Source: Echinicola marina
GTDB taxonomy: Bacteria > Bacteroidota > Bacteroidia > Cytophagales > Cyclobacteriaceae
DNA: 64,000 nt
Direction of reading: 5' to 3'
Assembly (NCBI RefSeq): GCF_020463795.1
Contig: NZ_CP080025.1
Location: forward strand, 4,895,501 to 4,959,500
Part shown: piece by piece, positions 8,882 through 19,980 of the stretch
How positions within the stretch are numbered: position 1 is the first letter of the stretch
Layout of the letters: each line of letters opens with the position of its first letter
The notes under the pieces: generated by a model
What the model was told of the DNA's origin: nothing
The model's database searches: none
What the model saw: only the letters and a program-made list of their open reading frames with translations
Position numbers and translations under genes: made by a program

Positions 8882-9262
8882 ATGACAAAAATCATTGCTA
8901 GCCCAAATTGTGGAAACTCCCCTAAAATGGCTTTCCTAAAAGAGTTTAATATTGCTTTTGCTAAGGGCAATATTGATTACTTGATCGAAAGCGTATCTGA
9001 CGAAATTGTTTGGCACATCGTCGGCGACAAAGAAATCGCCGGAAAGGAGATGTTTAGAAGTGAAATGGAAAATATGAAAACAAACAAAGTGGTCGAACTA
9101 ACTTTATACCAAATCTTATCCCACGGAAAAGAAGGGGCAGTAAACGGATCAATGAAAATGCATGATGGAAAGGAATATGCATTTTCCGATTTTTACCAAT
9201 TTAGTGGCGCAAAAGGTAAACTCATTAAATCAATAACTTCATATATAATTAAAATGAAATAA
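8882..9262 (+). CDS. SnoaL-like/NTF2-fold protein
   Basis: This is a 126-residue cytosolic protein with the cone-shaped NTF2 fold pattern: helix FLKEFNIAFAKGNIDYLIE, then SDEIVWHIVGDKEIAGKEMF and a run of beta strands. Such proteins are small ligand-binding proteins or isomerases; no catalytic set is convincing. Single gene, ended by a strong bidirectional terminator shared with gapA. Confidence 0.8.
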   Translation: MTKIIASPNCGNSPKMAFLKEFNIAFAKGNIDYLIESVSDEIVWHIVGDKEIAGKEMFRSEMENMKTNKVVELTLYQILSHGKEGAVNGSMKMHDGKEYAFSDFYQFSGAKGKLIKSITSYIIKMK

Positions 9263-9298
9263 AAAAAGCCAGCTTGAAATCAATCAAGCTGGCTTTTT
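9263..9298. terminator. Bidirectional terminator between NTF2-fold gene and gapA
   Basis: A perfect 15-bp inverted repeat (9263-9277 with 9284-9298) with a 6-nt loop and T runs on both strands. Confidence 0.92.
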
Positions 9299-9322
9299 AT
9301 ATGTTCAAGGCTGAATAACCTC

Positions 9323-10645
<1,323 letters not shown>

Positions 10646-12052
10646 CTATAGGCCTTTGATCCAAGCCACTATATCCTCCAAAACCACCTCGCTAAAGGTC
10701 TCACCAATCTGTGCATATTCATCTATGGCACCCGTTTGGGCGGTTTGAAACAAATGATTTAATCCTGGATATAATTTGAGTTCTATATTATCCTTTCCCT
10801 CTTTATTTTTAATATCCTCCAATGCCTGGTAATTAATGGGACCGTTCACCTGTATATCCTTTGCCGCAAACAATGCTAAAACAGGAATATTGGCTTGCCT
10901 AATATAAGGCGCTGGATTAAATTTCATAAAACTAAAATACCAAGGAGAAACCATTTGGCTGTAAGCACCTTCCAATTCCTGTATTTGTTCCTGATCCAAA
11001 GAATCCACTTTGTTCATCTCTTTCAAATGACTTCTGAGCGCTGTAGTCAAATTACCATTCAAGTCCTTAAAATCTTCTGTATCTTCAAATACCTGATAAA
11101 GTACTTCATTGATTTTCCTTTGTTCCTGGATCAATTCTTCAGAAGCACCGTAAGAAGACAATACATCCTGACTTTGCTGCATCATTAAGTCCGAAATGGG
11201 CACGGTAGGCCCTGCCAAAGAAATGGCAAAGCCCAAACCTTTGGTCTCCGCAGCCATAATCCAAGCAATCATTCCTCCTTCGCTATGCCCGACCACACCA
11301 CTTCTCAATTGGTCCACAAAAGGGAATTTCTTCAAGTGGTGAAGGGCTACTTCAGCATCTTTTTCGAAATCAAAACTATTGGCCTCCGCAAATTCACCTT
11401 CTGATTCACCCGTCCCGCGTTCGTCATAGCGCAACACAGCAATACCTTTTCTGGTCAAGTAATCTGCAATTACCCAAAATGGTTTATGACCGAAAACCTC
11501 TCCGTTCCTATCCTGTTGACCAGAACCACTAACCAAGACTACAGCTGGAAATGGCCCCATCCCCTTTGGTTTGGTAATCGTTCCCTTTAACTTTATACCT
11601 GCTTTCATGTTTTGAAAACTGGTTTCTATAACATCATAGTCAAATGGCGCTTTTGGTTCTTGCTGCTTTGGCTGCCCAAGTAGCTCCTCCTCTCCTACCT
11701 TGATCAGATCTAAAGGAATTTCCACCCCAGACTGTGTAAAGGTCCCTTTGATCGTATCATTCATCAACAATCCCTCAAAGGTAATGTTGAATTTTCCCAA
11801 TTCTACCGATACCATGGGAGCAGTATGTAGCACCTTATCTATCGCCATGCCAGTTGCCCCCTGAGTAGGACTGTCCATCGTTCCTTTCCAGTCTCCACCT
11901 TCCTGTTCAAAATGAAATATTATGGGTAGTTTTTTTGCCATTATATCGAGTTCTCCCTTCCAGCTTCCTTGTAGTTCCTGTGCATGAAGGGAAAAGATGG
12001 TGAGAAAACCAACAGAAAAGGCTAGAAAGTATTGATTTAACCGAAGGATCAT
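10646..12052 (-). CDS. Secreted alpha/beta hydrolase (esterase/peptidase-like)
   Basis: This exported serine hydrolase has 468 residues. A signal peptide ends at SLHAQ (about 24). An N-terminal beta-rich domain (25-125) of the kind found before such hydrolases is followed by an alpha/beta hydrolase domain (about 145-468). The oxyanion-side motif VLVSGSGQQDRNG is at 172-184 and the nucleophile elbow GHSEGG places S257 as nucleophile. The late LNHLF histidine completes the likely triad. Related proteins include the EstD-type carboxylesterases. The natural substrate is unknown. No operon partner. Confidence 0.88.
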   Translation of the reverse strand: MILRLNQYFLAFSVGFLTIFSLHAQELQGSWKGELDIMAKKLPIIFHFEQEGGDWKGTMDSPTQGATGMAIDKVLHTAPMVSVELGKFNITFEGLLMNDTIKGTFTQSGVEIPLDLIKVGEEELLGQPKQQEPKAPFDYDVIETSFQNMKAGIKLKGTITKPKGMGPFPAVVLVSGSGQQDRNGEVFGHKPFWVIADYLTRKGIAVLRYDERGTGESEGEFAEANSFDFEKDAEVALHHLKKFPFVDQLRSGVVGHSEGGMIAWIMAAETKGLGFAISLAGPTVPISDLMMQQSQDVLSSYGASEELIQEQRKINEVLYQVFEDTEDFKDLNGNLTTALRSHLKEMNKVDSLDQEQIQELEGAYSQMVSPWYFSFMKFNPAPYIRQANIPVLALFAAKDIQVNGPINYQALEDIKNKEGKDNIELKLYPGLNHLFQTAQTGAIDEYAQIGETFSEVVLEDIVAWIKGL

Positions 12053-12153
12053 GGGCTTGATTTTTCTGCTATTTTACAGCTGATTATAAATAGTGTGGTA
12101 AAATGTATTCCTGAGAATTTTAAAGTTAATACGATTTTCAGATATCTTCGTCT

Positions 12154-12384
12154 ATGCAAAAAGAAATACTGCTTGATTTAGTGACTAAAAAAATGCCTTT
12201 TGGAAAATACAAAGGAAGGTTGATTTGTGATATACCAGAGCATTACCTAGTATGGATGCATAGGAAAGGCTTTCCGGAAGGGAAATTAGGCATGTGGCTG
12301 AATACTATGTATGAAATCCGCGTCAATGGTTTGGAATATATTTTGATAGAACTCAAAAAGAAAATCCAATTAGGGGAACTATAA
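12154..12384 (+). CDS. DUF3820 family protein
   Basis: This 76-residue protein matches the DUF3820 family across its length, with the signature MPFGKYKGRLICDIPEHYLVWM near the start and a short helical end. The family is annotated as putative quorum-sensing-regulated virulence factor in some genomes, without mechanism. Divergent from the hydrolase at 10646-12052, with about 100 nt between. Confidence 0.88.
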   Translation: MQKEILLDLVTKKMPFGKYKGRLICDIPEHYLVWMHRKGFPEGKLGMWLNTMYEIRVNGLEYILIELKKKIQLGEL

Positions 12385-12412
12385 AAAAGCCTCCCAAATC
12401 ATATCAGGAGGC
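12384..12412 (-). terminator. Terminator of the subtilisin gene
   Basis: GCCTCC pairs with GGAGGC over a 12-nt loop (12389-12394 with 12407-12412). On the minus strand six T follow, so it ends the leftward protease transcript. Confidence 0.75.
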
Positions 12413-12438
12413 CAACTATTGAATGGTTTATTCATAAA

Positions 12439-13671
12439 TCAATGTGAAGCAATAGAATCTGGATTACCGTCCGGGTCACCATTTACTGTTCCGCTACTTT
12501 GGATATTTCCCAGCAATAAGATTCCCGCTACATGTGGAGCGGCCATGGAGGTACCACTGATCGTATTATATCCGCCATTTTTCCAGGTAGATGTAATCGA
12601 TACTCCAGGAGCACAATAATCCACAGGAGGATTCGAAAAATTTGAGAAAGAGGCAAAGTTATCACTTTCATCCATGGCCGATATGGTGTAAATATCCGGG
12701 CCATTGACCCTTGCTGGAGAATGCTCATTGGCATCTCCCCCCTCATTACCGGCAGCCAAGCTAAACTTTACGCCTGAAGCAGCAGCCTCTTTGACCGCTT
12801 GATCCAGCGCATTAGAGACTGGTCCTCCTAAACTCATATTGGCCACATCACCATTATTGCCTCTCGCTTTCACAAAATCAACCCCTGCAATCACCCCAGA
12901 ATAAGAACCTGAACCTCTGGAATCCAATACTTTCACTGGTACGACTGTTGCTCCAGCTGCCACTCCTATCACTCCAAAATCATTATTGATCGCCGCAATC
13001 GTTCCTGCTACATGCGTACCATGCCCATTTCCATCATCCAAAGATTTGCTGTCTTTCCCTGTATTAAAAGCATTGAAGCCTTTGGAAGCATCGACATTCA
13101 AATCCGGATGATCCAAGTCTATGCCAGTATCGATTACAAAAGCCACATTACTGCCTGAGTAATCCACCGGACCTCCAACCCTTGAAATCCCATAGGGAAC
13201 CGTTTCGCCTGAAGGTTCTTCCCCTCCTCCTCCATTACCAGGGCCTTTTCCTGGAGGTGGAGCCAATGCAATCACACGGTCTTGTTCTATAAACTTGACC
13301 CGGCTATCCTTGCTCAAAAGGATAAATTGTTCTTCATCCAATTCTACAGAAAAACCTTCTAGCGCATTGCTAAATACTCGGTCTAGGTTTTCTGGTGCCA
13401 CACGAAAATCTGCTAGCATGCTGGAAACTTCCTTCCTCATGGATGCCTGCATATCTTCATAGCTACCTTTCCGTCTAAAATTAATTCTCTGATTATGTAA
13501 TACCACAATATACTTTCCAGGTATTACAGTGCCGTTGATATCAGCAGATTGATCCACCGGCACTGATATGGAACTTTGCTCTACTTCCTGACATGAAGCT
13601 AGAAAGGCCCCCAAAATAATGGACAAAGCCACCACTGGGTTCATCATTACGCTTAATAAATGCTTTTTCAT
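12439..13671 (-). CDS. Subtilisin-like serine protease lipoprotein (S8)
   Basis: This surface or periplasmic protease has 410 residues. It has a lipoprotein signal with lipobox LASC (C27), an I9-type propeptide inhibitor (about 50-135), a glycine-rich linker (141-150) and the S8 catalytic domain. The triad is D181 in FVIDTGID, H217 in GHGTHVAG and S375 in GTSMAAPH; the oxyanion asparagine is in AAGNEGG. The propeptide is expected to fold the enzyme and be removed. The protein ends shortly after the catalytic domain, with no secretion-sorting tail. Monocistronic. Confidence 0.94.
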   Translation of the reverse strand: MKKHLLSVMMNPVVALSIILGAFLASCQEVEQSSISVPVDQSADINGTVIPGKYIVVLHNQRINFRRKGSYEDMQASMRKEVSSMLADFRVAPENLDRVFSNALEGFSVELDEEQFILLSKDSRVKFIEQDRVIALAPPPGKGPGNGGGGEEPSGETVPYGISRVGGPVDYSGSNVAFVIDTGIDLDHPDLNVDASKGFNAFNTGKDSKSLDDGNGHGTHVAGTIAAINNDFGVIGVAAGATVVPVKVLDSRGSGSYSGVIAGVDFVKARGNNGDVANMSLGGPVSNALDQAVKEAAASGVKFSLAAGNEGGDANEHSPARVNGPDIYTISAMDESDNFASFSNFSNPPVDYCAPGVSITSTWKNGGYNTISGTSMAAPHVAGILLLGNIQSSGTVNGDPDGNPDSIASH

Positions 13672-14001
13672 CTTCTAACTTTTTAAACAATTAATGATCA
13701 AAACTATACAAATGAATATAAGCAAAATTAAAGGGAAACCAACGTAAAACCTTCTTTTCCCAAGCTCCAACAGAAGAGGTTCAAAACAGTCAACCGATTT
13801 AGCAAATGCCAGTAATGACGAAAAGTCAAGTTTTTTATTTGTTGAGTGGTAGGAACTCCACCCATTAAATAACCCGTTTAACTGAATTTGTATCCACTCA
13901 TACAATAACCCAAGAGTAGCCTAAACCTTTGTCTAATTTTGTAGTCTATTAATATATAGTTCAACAACCTCATCAATCATAACAAACTGAATTACAACAG
14001 A
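13672..14001. other. Divergent promoter region of protease and TonB-type receptor
   Basis: This 330-bp spacer holds TAATTTTG at 13934-13941, an exact match to TAnnTTTG, about 60 nt before the receptor start. No -33 motif is found at standard distance. A 76-codon minus ORF here is judged a chance frame. Confidence 0.4.
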
Positions 14002-16770
14002 ATGAACAAATTTTATTTACTTTTTTTTATAATAAGTTTAAACTTTCAGGGAAATCTCTGGGCACAAGAAATCCTTCAAGGTAAAATTATAGACCAACAA
14101 AGCGAGGAAACACTTCCTGGTGCCTATATTTTTGTCAAAAACACAGAAAATGAGACCATAGGAAACACCTATTCTGATGAAAATGGCGACTTCAAAATAG
14201 CCAAACCTACAACCACACCATTCATATTGGAAATTAGTTTTATAGGTTTTGAAACATTGAGAAAGACCTATTCCAATCTTCAAAGTAACAACCTTGGAAC
14301 AATCGCCCTAGGTCAGGATGCCACTCAGCTCCAGGAGGTAGAGGTAAAAGGCCAAATCATGACAGGAGAAGTAAAAGGAGATACGGTTTCCTTTAACGCC
14401 AATGCCTACAAGACCCGGTCTCAGGCAAGTGCTGGTGAATTGATCCGTAAAATGCCAGGAGTAAACATGAGAGGAGGAACCATAGAAGTTCAAGGGGAAA
14501 CTGTAGGCCGTGTTCTGGTCGATGGTGAGCCTTTCTTCGGGGATGATCCAGCCACGGCCATGCAAAACCTGCCAGTTGAGGTAATTGATAAAATTGAATT
14601 TTTGGATCAAAAGAGTGACCAAGCTAAACTAACAGGTTTTGATGATGGAGAAACCATTAAGACCATTAATATCATCACTAAAAAGGATAAAAGAGGAGGG
14701 AAATTCGGGCAACTCTTTGCCGGATATGGTACTGACGACAATTATTTGGTGGGAGGCGCTATCCATTTCTTTGAAGGTGCCCAAAGGCTCTCGGTACTTG
14801 GACTAAGCAACAATATCAACCAACAAAACTTTTCTGCAGATGACCTAACAGGCGCCTTTGGATCTGGAAATGATCGGGGCTGGGGAAGACGAGACAGCGA
14901 TGACTTGACCGTCAGGTCTCTGCCAGGTATCACTAAAACAAATGCTGTAGGAACCAACTTCACCGATAAATTCGATAATGGCAAGGCAAAAATTTCCGGT
15001 AACTATTTCTTCAATGATAGTAAAAACACCCTGAACAGGACTTCTAGCAGAGAGTATATCTTGCCAAGTGATAGCCTCCAATTTTACGATGAAGAAAGAC
15101 TTGACCAAAACAACAGTCAAACCCACAGAATGTCTTTGAAGCTAGAGTATGATATTTCTGATAAACATGCTATAATCTGGAGACCAAGATTCTCCTATCA
15201 AAAATCAAATGCCCAGAATAGCCTCATTGCAAGGAACCTATATAACCAAAACACACCTATCAGTGAAACGATCAATTTAACTTCCTCTAATAATGATGCA
15301 TTAAGCATAGATAATGACTTCACTTATCGCTATAAATTTAACAAACCGGGAAGAACGATCTCTACCAGCATTGAATCCAGGTATAGAAAAAACAATGGTC
15401 AGTCCTTATTAACCTCTGCCAACAGGAATTATCAAAATGAAAACTTGGATAGCTTGGTTCAAAAATCCAATAGCACTTCAAAATCCAACAATTATGAGAT
15501 GGAGATTGTATATACGGAACCTGTTGGTGAAAACTCTCAGCTGAGATTAGAGTATGAATTAAGAAATGATAATGGAATTAGTGACAGAGATGTAAGCCAA
15601 AGGGAAATGGAATCCTTTAACTTTGAAAAAGACAGTACTTTAAGTAACAAATTTGACAATGGTTACCGTCACCATGAAATGAACCTTGGCTATCAATACG
15701 CCGGAGAAGAATTAAGAATATATTCTTCCTTTGTTTACCAAATTGCTGACCTAAACAGTGATAGGCTTTTTCCTGGTTTTGAAAACACACAAAGAAATTT
15801 TAAAAACTTTATTCCGAGAGTCTATGTCACCTACGAACCCAATAAAGAAACCAGTATAAGGTTTGGGTATAGAACAGACACGGATGCCCCGTCTGTCAAT
15901 CAGTTACAAGACGTAATCGACAATAGCAATCCACTTTCCATTTCTATGGGAAATCCAGATTTGGAACAAGAATACGAGCACAGGATATTTTCTAGGATCA
16001 GAAAAATCAATCTGGAAACCTCCAAGTCTTTCTTTATGTACTTTTCCGGCAGGGTAAGAAAAAACTATATGGGGACCAGTACCTTCATTGCTTCCAAAGA
16101 CACCCTGATCAATAATGATGTATTATTGAGACAAGGAGGTCAACTAAGAAGGCCAGTGAACCTCGACAACGCATATGATGCAAGTACCAGTATCTCCTTT
16201 GGTTTCCCGCTTGGATTTATAAAAAGTAATTTAAACTTGGATACAAGGTTCAGTTATTCCAACCAGCCAGGCCTTATCAACGACCAGCTCAATACCAATC
16301 ATAACCTTGGTATGGGACAAGGCCTGTCCATCACCAGTAATGTAGGGGAAAAGCTTGATTTCAACCTAGGAACAAGCGCTAACTATAATGTGGTCAGAAG
16401 CACACTTCAAGCAGATAGAAACTCAAATTACTATTCCCAAAGTACCCGTCTGGACCTTTATTGGAATTTCTGGAGAGGATTCTTTATCAGTACCAATGTA
16501 AACAACCAACTCTATGCAGGATTAGGAGATGAATTTGATCAATCCATCTGGTTGATGAATGCAGATTTTGGCTATAGGTTCCCTCCTTCTGAAAACTTGG
16601 AATTAAAAATGACCGTATTCGATTTATTGAACCAAAATACCAGTATTGAACGAAATATTACAGATGTCTATATAGAAAATGTGAGGACAGATGTGCTAAA
16701 ACAATTCTTTATGCTTACCTTGACTTATAATCTAAGAGCATTTGGCGGAAACCGACCGCAATACGATTGA
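14002..16770 (+). CDS. TonB-dependent receptor-like outer membrane beta-barrel protein
   Basis: This is a 922-residue outer membrane protein with a signal peptide ending at NLWAQ. A carboxypeptidase-regulatory-like domain (about 24-105, IDQQSEETLPGAYIFVKN) and a plug-like domain (about 115-225) with GELIRKMPGV and VLVDGEPFFGDDP come before a long beta-barrel. This matches the outer membrane beta-barrel family, a SusC-distant group in Bacteroidota. No SusD partner or dedicated enzyme is adjacent, so the substrate is unknown. It is a single-gene unit ended by a strong hairpin. Confidence 0.9.
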   Translation: MNKFYLLFFIISLNFQGNLWAQEILQGKIIDQQSEETLPGAYIFVKNTENETIGNTYSDENGDFKIAKPTTTPFILEISFIGFETLRKTYSNLQSNNLGTIALGQDATQLQEVEVKGQIMTGEVKGDTVSFNANAYKTRSQASAGELIRKMPGVNMRGGTIEVQGETVGRVLVDGEPFFGDDPATAMQNLPVEVIDKIEFLDQKSDQAKLTGFDDGETIKTINIITKKDKRGGKFGQLFAGYGTDDNYLVGGAIHFFEGAQRLSVLGLSNNINQQNFSADDLTGAFGSGNDRGWGRRDSDDLTVRSLPGITKTNAVGTNFTDKFDNGKAKISGNYFFNDSKNTLNRTSSREYILPSDSLQFYDEERLDQNNSQTHRMSLKLEYDISDKHAIIWRPRFSYQKSNAQNSLIARNLYNQNTPISETINLTSSNNDALSIDNDFTYRYKFNKPGRTISTSIESRYRKNNGQSLLTSANRNYQNENLDSLVQKSNSTSKSNNYEMEIVYTEPVGENSQLRLEYELRNDNGISDRDVSQREMESFNFEKDSTLSNKFDNGYRHHEMNLGYQYAGEELRIYSSFVYQIADLNSDRLFPGFENTQRNFKNFIPRVYVTYEPNKETSIRFGYRTDTDAPSVNQLQDVIDNSNPLSISMGNPDLEQEYEHRIFSRIRKINLETSKSFFMYFSGRVRKNYMGTSTFIASKDTLINNDVLLRQGGQLRRPVNLDNAYDASTSISFGFPLGFIKSNLNLDTRFSYSNQPGLINDQLNTNHNLGMGQGLSITSNVGEKLDFNLGTSANYNVVRSTLQADRNSNYYSQSTRLDLYWNFWRGFFISTNVNNQLYAGLGDEFDQSIWLMNADFGYRFPPSENLELKMTVFDLLNQNTSIERNITDVYIENVRTDVLKQFFMLTLTYNLRAFGGNRPQYD

Positions 16771-16796
16771 TCCAAATTTCAGTAACTATATAATCG

Positions 16797-16832
16797 AAAA
16801 GGTACAGTTCTATTCAACTGTACCTTTTTTTT
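16797..16832 (+). terminator. Terminator after beta-barrel gene
   Basis: GGTACAGTT (16801-16809) pairs perfectly with AACTGTACC (16816-16824), with flanking A and T runs and eight T after the stem. Confidence 0.92.
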
Positions 16833-16912
16833 CTGCATTGGCCTCCAATCTGAACTTTTCACTACCCATTAAAAGTTTATCAGTGAAACAAAGTTGCAAA
16901 AAGAACGTAGAA

Positions 16913-16935
16913 GCAACAATATTGCATTATATTTG
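16913..16935 (+). promoter_or_regulatory. Candidate operator and -7 element before TonB receptor
   Basis: GCAACAATATTGC (16913-16925) is an imperfect palindrome with GCAA/TTGC arms. Two bases later TATATTTG (16928-16935) matches the -7 consensus exactly. Predicted transcription would begin only a few bases before the ATG at 16945. A repressor bound here would block the promoter. Given the receptor's likely role, a Fur/Zur-type metal repressor is one guess. Confidence 0.35.
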
Positions 16936-16944
16936 TCATCAATA

Positions 16945-19257
16945 ATGAAAATGCGAAAACTGAGTTCACTTTTATTCACTTTACTCCTCCTTAGCACCAA
17001 TCTTTTGGCCCAGGAAGACTGTCCCTTTATACTCAGGGGAAAAGTCTTGGACAGTGAAAGCAATGAAGCCGTTATCAACGCTTATATATGGGTTCAAGAC
17101 CTCAGCAAGGGAACTGTTACAGATCAAAACGGGAATTTCCGCATCAATGACCTATGTGAGGGACATTTTGAGCTAAAGGTAGAATCCTTGGGATATACAG
17201 CCCAAACGCTACCTCTTAATGTCCACGAAAATGTCAATCTGACCATCCGATTGAGCCAGAAGGAATACACCATTGACGGTGTGGAAATAGTCGGACATAA
17301 AGATGCTGTCAATACCATGAATGCAGTAAGCAGTATAAGTACTGAACTGCTCGATGAAACCCGGGGTAAAAATCTGGGAGAAACCCTTAAGTCACTATCA
17401 GGCGTTACCACTTATACTACTGGTGCCAACATCGCCAAACCGGTCATCCATGGTATGCACAGCAATCGGATCATGATCCTAAATAATGGAATCAAACAAG
17501 AAGGCCAACAATGGGGTGGCGAACATGCGCCCGAGATCGACCCATTCATGGCCGAAAACATTTCCGTGGTTAAAGGTGCAGAGTCAATTCGATTCGGTCC
17601 TGAAGCCATGGGAGGAGTACTTTTGGTCACCCCACCCAAACTCCCTGTCAAAGCTGGTTTTAAAGGCACTGCCCATATCATCGGCAACACCAATGGACGT
17701 TCCGGAGCTGCTGCCATTAGTTTGGAGGGGGGAAGTAAAAAATGGAAAGGATTGGGTTATAGACTCCAAGCTTCAAGCCGTGCTGGAGGAAATATTAAAT
17801 CCCCTGATTATTTTCAGGACAATACAGGCATGCGAGAGCTCAATTTCTCAGGTGCCATTGGCTATAATACCAAAAACATCGGGATGGACCTATTTTACAG
17901 TAGATTTTCCACTACAATTGGTATTCTAAGTGATTCCCATACGGGAAACTTAAGTGATTTAAATGAACTGATTGAAAATGGACGACCATTCAGTAATCCT
18001 GGTTTCAATTATGACATTGTCAATCCAAGACAAGAAGTAGTCCACCAGCTGCTCAAAGCCAAAGGTCATTATCATTTGAAAAACGAAGGTGTACTCAACT
18101 TAGAATACGCCTTTCAGCAAAATAACCGGCAAGAGTTTGACAAAAGACGGGGGGCACTCAATGATAGGGCGGCCTTAGACCTTGAACTGTTTACAAATAC
18201 CCTAAACCTCTCCTATGAGCATCCCAGTGCAAAATCCTGGAATGGTTCTATTGGGGTTAATATGCTACAGCAAGCCAATAATAATATACCAGGCACTGGG
18301 GTTACTCCCCTGATTCCCAATTATGATTTAATTAATTTAGGTGCTTTTGCCATTGAAAAGTACACTAATGGTAATTTGGAACTGGAAGCCGGAGCTCGAT
18401 ATGACTTCAGATATGTGGATGCTGCCAGATATAACGATGGAGAATTGGAAGAAAGGAACTACACTTTCAAAAACTTCACCGCCTCCATAGGAGCAGCTTA
18501 CAGCTTTAACAGCAATTGGATGTTGATCTCTAATATCGGGTCGGCATGGAGACCTCCGAACATCAATGAACAGTTTAGTGAAGGCCTTCATCATGGTGCC
18601 GCTGCCGTAGAAATAGGTAATCCAAACTTTGTAAGCGAGCAGGCCATCAAATGGGTCAATACCTTAAACTTCAATAGGGGTAATTGGGACATAGAGTGGA
18701 CAGGATATTACCATAAGATCAACAACTATATCTACCTCAACCCCACAGGAGAACAACATGTTTCACTCCGGGGAACATTTAATATTTATGAGTACCTCCA
18801 AACAGATGCTGATTTTTGGGGAATGGACTTAAGTTCTCTGTATAAACATGAAAATGGAATTTCCTGGTTTGTCAAAGGAGCTATGATCAGGGCAAAAAAT
18901 TTAATAGATAAAAGCTACCTGCCCTTTATTCCAGCCGACAGAATCGAAACTGGAATCAGTTATGAATTACCAGAATGGAGAGGTCTGAGCAATAATAAGA
19001 TTAGCCTGAGCAACCTTTCTGTTTTCCGACAAAGAAGAGAACCTGACTTTGATTTAGCTCCAGCACCATTAGGATACAACCTTTGGAACATCAGTGTAGG
19101 TACAATATTATTTGAAAATCAAAAAAGCGTACTAAAGGTCAATTTATCCATAGACAATCTTCTTAATACCTCCTACAAAGACTATATGGACAGGTTCAGG
19201 TACTTCAGTCATCAAATGGGAAGAAACCTTTCCTTGCGGCTAAAATATGAATTCTAA
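16945..19257 (+). CDS. TonB-dependent receptor, probably for metal or metal complex
   Basis: This outer membrane active transporter has 770 residues. The ATG at 16945 starts a clean signal peptide ending in TNLLAQ; the longer frame from a TTG at 16894 would disrupt it. It has a carboxypeptidase-regulatory-like domain (about 26-105), then a plug (about 120-230) with the segment GIKQEGQQWGGEHAPEIDP, and a 22-strand barrel ending in the aromatic terminus RLKYEF. This plug segment resembles ZnuD-like zinc/copper receptors. A lipoprotein gene follows after 23 nt, as in other Bacteroidota, suggesting one operon. Metal uptake is inference from similarity. Confidence 0.9.
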   Translation: MKMRKLSSLLFTLLLLSTNLLAQEDCPFILRGKVLDSESNEAVINAYIWVQDLSKGTVTDQNGNFRINDLCEGHFELKVESLGYTAQTLPLNVHENVNLTIRLSQKEYTIDGVEIVGHKDAVNTMNAVSSISTELLDETRGKNLGETLKSLSGVTTYTTGANIAKPVIHGMHSNRIMILNNGIKQEGQQWGGEHAPEIDPFMAENISVVKGAESIRFGPEAMGGVLLVTPPKLPVKAGFKGTAHIIGNTNGRSGAAAISLEGGSKKWKGLGYRLQASSRAGGNIKSPDYFQDNTGMRELNFSGAIGYNTKNIGMDLFYSRFSTTIGILSDSHTGNLSDLNELIENGRPFSNPGFNYDIVNPRQEVVHQLLKAKGHYHLKNEGVLNLEYAFQQNNRQEFDKRRGALNDRAALDLELFTNTLNLSYEHPSAKSWNGSIGVNMLQQANNNIPGTGVTPLIPNYDLINLGAFAIEKYTNGNLELEAGARYDFRYVDAARYNDGELEERNYTFKNFTASIGAAYSFNSNWMLISNIGSAWRPPNINEQFSEGLHHGAAAVEIGNPNFVSEQAIKWVNTLNFNRGNWDIEWTGYYHKINNYIYLNPTGEQHVSLRGTFNIYEYLQTDADFWGMDLSSLYKHENGISWFVKGAMIRAKNLIDKSYLPFIPADRIETGISYELPEWRGLSNNKISLSNLSVFRQRREPDFDLAPAPLGYNLWNISVGTILFENQKSVLKVNLSIDNLLNTSYKDYMDRFRYFSHQMGRNLSLRLKYEF

Positions 19258-19280
19258 AAAGACACAAAACCACAATAGTT

Positions 19281-19892
19281 ATGAAAACTAAAGCAAAATT
19301 ATTACCCTTAACATTTTTACTAGGACTTACTATTATATTGACTTCCTGCAGCAAGGATGATCCTGTACCAGAATTGGACCAAGAGGTCATTACTGATGTT
19401 ACCCTTACCTTCACAGAAGTAGATGAGTCAGGCCTTAGTATAGGTAGCTCCATGGATTTTGTAGCTTCATCTGAAGGAGGGCTTTCCTTGGACGGAAACC
19501 TAGACATCGAAACCATTATTGGTTTGGAAAGTGGCAAAAGCTACCGAATGGAAATCACCGCCTATAATGGTATAGCCGATGAAGATATTACAGAAGAAAT
19601 CGAGGAAGAAGCTGATGAGCACCAGTTTTACTTCCTTGGATCTGCTTTCGTGGGAGAAAACTCTTTTATGGAATATGCTTATGACGATACAGACACTAAT
19701 GGAAATCCTATCGGCCTAAACGGCATTGTAAAAGTGGATGAGAACCTAGTTAGTAATTCAGGTAAAATAAGAATTGTTTTGAGGCATGACCTGGATAAAT
19801 CCTTCACAGGTGCAGATAATCCACATTGGGAAAACTATGTACAAGCTGGAGGAGAATCAGACCTTGATCTATCTTTTGAAGTAACTTTCTAA
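19281..19892 (+). CDS. Receptor-linked lipoprotein
   Basis: This 203-residue lipoprotein has lipobox LTSC (C23) and a beta-rich mature part with many acidic residues, including EDITEEIEEEADEHQFYF. It belongs to a family often labelled type 1 periplasmic binding fold protein that sits next to this kind of TonB receptor. The acidic and histidine residues (DEHQFYF, RHDLDK) could bind metal. I infer it captures substrate for the receptor 23 nt upstream. A terminator follows. Confidence 0.82.
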   Translation: MKTKAKLLPLTFLLGLTIILTSCSKDDPVPELDQEVITDVTLTFTEVDESGLSIGSSMDFVASSEGGLSLDGNLDIETIIGLESGKSYRMEITAYNGIADEDITEEIEEEADEHQFYFLGSAFVGENSFMEYAYDDTDTNGNPIGLNGIVKVDENLVSNSGKIRIVLRHDLDKSFTGADNPHWENYVQAGGESDLDLSFEVTF

Positions 19893-19905
19893 GGATAGAA
19901 ACTTG

Positions 19906-19942
19906 AAAAAACGGCCCTGGATATTTCACCATGGCCGTTTTT
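19906..19942. terminator. Bidirectional terminator after receptor-lipoprotein operon
   Basis: AAAAACGGCC and CCTGG pair with CCATGGCCGTTTTT with one bulge, followed by T-rich DNA. It lies between convergent genes. Confidence 0.8.
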
Positions 19943-19980
19943 ATTTTTTACTTATATCATAAAAGTTGGATATTATTTGC

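Noticed and set aside
13675-13905. 76-codon minus ORF just upstream of the subtilisin gene, ending in a hydrophobic stretch
   Set aside because: It lies in the protease leader, its composition is unlike exported or membrane proteins of the window, and its hydrophobic end can arise from AT-rich DNA.
16894-16944. Longer start (TTG at 16894) for the metal-type TonB receptor
   Set aside because: It would put 17 polar residues before a complete signal peptide and would cover the likely promoter.
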